DNA of 6,773 bases. It comes from Bacteroidales bacterium. Its GTDB lineage: Bacteria; Bacteroidota; Bacteroidia; Bacteroidales; UBA10428. Below, one piece after another: positions 5,503 to 6,773 of the stretch. The notes beneath the pieces are model-generated. The model was not told the DNA's origin, did not search any database, and worked only from the letters and a program-made list of their open reading frames with translations. Numbering within the stretch: the first letter of the stretch is position 1; every line of letters begins with the position of its first letter. The translations under genes and the position numbers were made by a program. The stretch covers positions 1 through 6,773 of the forward strand of contig DNTK01000023.1 in the NCBI GenBank assembly GCA_003508755.1, in the 5' to 3' direction.

Positions 5503-6773
5503 ATGACCCCATTTTTACAAAGTGTATCGCACTACATATTCCATCATTACAGAGATGAACTAAAAGATTTAGCTTTGGTTTTTCCCAATAAACGGGCACG
5601 CTTATTTTTTAATCAGTATATCAGTAAGTTAACCGATAAACCTGTTTTTGCTCCAAAATATTATACCATTGCCGAATACATGCAACAATTATCCGGAGCT
5701 ACGCTTGCCGACCAGCTTACCCTCCTTTTTACCTTGTACGAGGTGTTTGTATCAGTCACAAAATCAAAAGAAAGCTTCGACCAGTTTTTATTTTACTGCG
5801 AAATGTTACTTGCCGATTTTGATGATATCGACAAGTATTTTGCCGATGTCGAAATGATTTATAGAAACCTTTCAGACTTAAAAGAGTTAGAATCTTACTA
5901 TGACTATCTTGATGAAGCGCAAATAAAAGCTATTGAACAGTTTTGGAAAACCTTCGCAGAAAGCAAGGACTCCGAGCAAAAAGAAGGATTCAGCCAACTA
6001 TGGAACATGCTGTTTAAAATCTATTCTGCTTTTAAATCCAGGTTAAGGGAAATGGGGCTTTCCTACGAGGGTATGGCATTCCGCGATACCATTGATTTAG
6101 TTCAGAAGAACACAATTAGTTGGAAGCATAAAAAGGTGGTTTTTGTTGGTTTTAATGCGCTTAACACCTGTGAAGTAATGCTCTTTAAAGCTTTGAAAAA
6201 AGCCGGAAAAGCATTGTTTTTCTGGGACTATGACAGCTATTACATGAAACGTGAAATGCATGAGGCTGCTTATTTTCTCAAAGATCATATCAGGCAATTT
6301 CCAGCACCTGATGATTTTACTTTCTCGACCAATTTAATATCAAAAGACAAAACCATAAAAATATTTGACATTGCAACCACTACCGGGCAGGCAAAAGCAT
6401 TGCCACTGGTCTTTGGAAATCTCCCAAAAGAATGGCAGAAAAATCAGGTAAATTCTGCCATTGCCCTAGCTGATGAAGCTTTATTAATGCCCACATTAAA
6501 TGCTTTGCCGGAGGATATAGAAAAAGTAAATATTTCTATGGGTTATCCTCTCAAAGAAACAAAAGTTTATGGTCTTACCTGCCTGCTGCTTGAACTGCAT
6601 AAAAACAAAAGAACCGGAAAAAACGATTCGTTTTACCATATCGATGTTTTAAATATTCTTAACAATGGATTGTTCAGTCGATTCGAAGCGTTAAGTGCGG
6701 AGATTATTCAAAAAGCCATTAAATACAACATGGTATATCTAAACGGTGATATGCTTTCAGAGACAGGTACATT
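5503..6773 (+). CDS. addB: AddB subunit of AddAB helicase-nuclease (N-terminal part, cut by window end)
   Basis: The first 423 codons of a frame open to the window edge. It is recognised as the Bacteroidota form of AddB from LALVFPNKRARLFF (23-36), VFVGFNALNTCE (213-224), FFWDYDSYY (239-247), AIALADEALLMPTLNALP (319-336) and NISMGYPL (343-350), which follow the expected order in that family. The N-terminus has no GxGKT Walker A motif, as expected for the inactivated helicase half that scans and supports while AddA drives unwinding. The C-terminal nuclease domain and its cysteine iron-sulfur staple would lie beyond the window and cannot be judged. The complete protein is normally about 900-1000 residues. 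The ATG lies 3 bases after the radical SAM stop, indicating translational coupling. No frameshift is seen. The addA gene two positions upstream supports the call; a generic PD-(D/E)XK family label would describe the same protein. Confidence 0.92.
   Translation, partial: MTPFLQSVSHYIFHHYRDELKDLALVFPNKRARLFFNQYISKLTDKPVFAPKYYTIAEYMQQLSGATLADQLTLLFTLYEVFVSVTKSKESFDQFLFYCEMLLADFDDIDKYFADVEMIYRNLSDLKELESYYDYLDEAQIKAIEQFWKTFAESKDSEQKEGFSQLWNMLFKIYSAFKSRLREMGLSYEGMAFRDTIDLVQKNTISWKHKKVVFVGFNALNTCEVMLFKALKKAGKALFFWDYDSYYMKREMHEAAYFLKDHIRQFPAPDDFTFSTNLISKDKTIKIFDIATTTGQAKALPLVFGNLPKEWQKNQVNSAIALADEALLMPTLNALPEDIEKVNISMGYPLKETKVYGLTCLLLELHKNKRTGKNDSFYHIDVLNILNNGLFSRFEALSAEIIQKAIKYNMVYLNGDMLSETGT

Noticed and set aside
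5648..5857. Open frame of 69 codons on the plus strand
   Set aside because: It lies wholly inside addB in another frame. The addB frame shows the conserved family motifs and this one shows none.

Overview
The window looks like ordinary chromosomal DNA from a member of the Bacteroidota. The protein sequences resemble Bacteroidales/Marinilabiliales-type homologues, but placement below phylum is only an impression. The reasons are AT-rich DNA, no clear Shine-Dalgarno sequences before the genes, candidate promoter elements of the Bacteroidota TAnnTTTG type, and an AddA/AddB pair whose motifs match the forms of that phylum. No mobile element, tRNA, rRNA, CRISPR array or phage gene was seen.

Layout: two genes on the minus strand fill 16-1089. 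Read in their own direction, an exported glutathione-peroxidase-fold enzyme comes first, followed by a small cytoplasmic phosphatase-fold protein with an altered catalytic loop. A 213-bp divergent intergenic region (1090-1302) separates them from a plus-strand cluster that runs off the right edge. That cluster is addA (helicase-nuclease), a TIGR01212/YtqA-type radical SAM gene (MnmL-like), then addB (inactive-helicase/nuclease subunit, N-terminal 423 residues only).

How they fit together: AddA and AddB should form the heterodimeric AddAB helicase-nuclease that processes double-strand DNA ends for RecA-dependent repair, the counterpart of RecBCD. The radical SAM gene lies between the two subunit genes, 48 bp after addA and 3 bp before addB, so the three are probably co-transcribed. 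Its subgroup has been linked to wobble-uridine tRNA modification, which has no obvious connection to DNA-end repair. The peroxidase and phosphatase-like genes are a separate unit transcribed away from the repair cluster.

No wholly new system is evident. The points most worth checking are the radical SAM gene between addA and addB, a phosphatase-like loop with Lys where the invariant Arg should be, a TTG start codon inside a predicted hairpin, and a promoter-like box overlapping the addA start codon.
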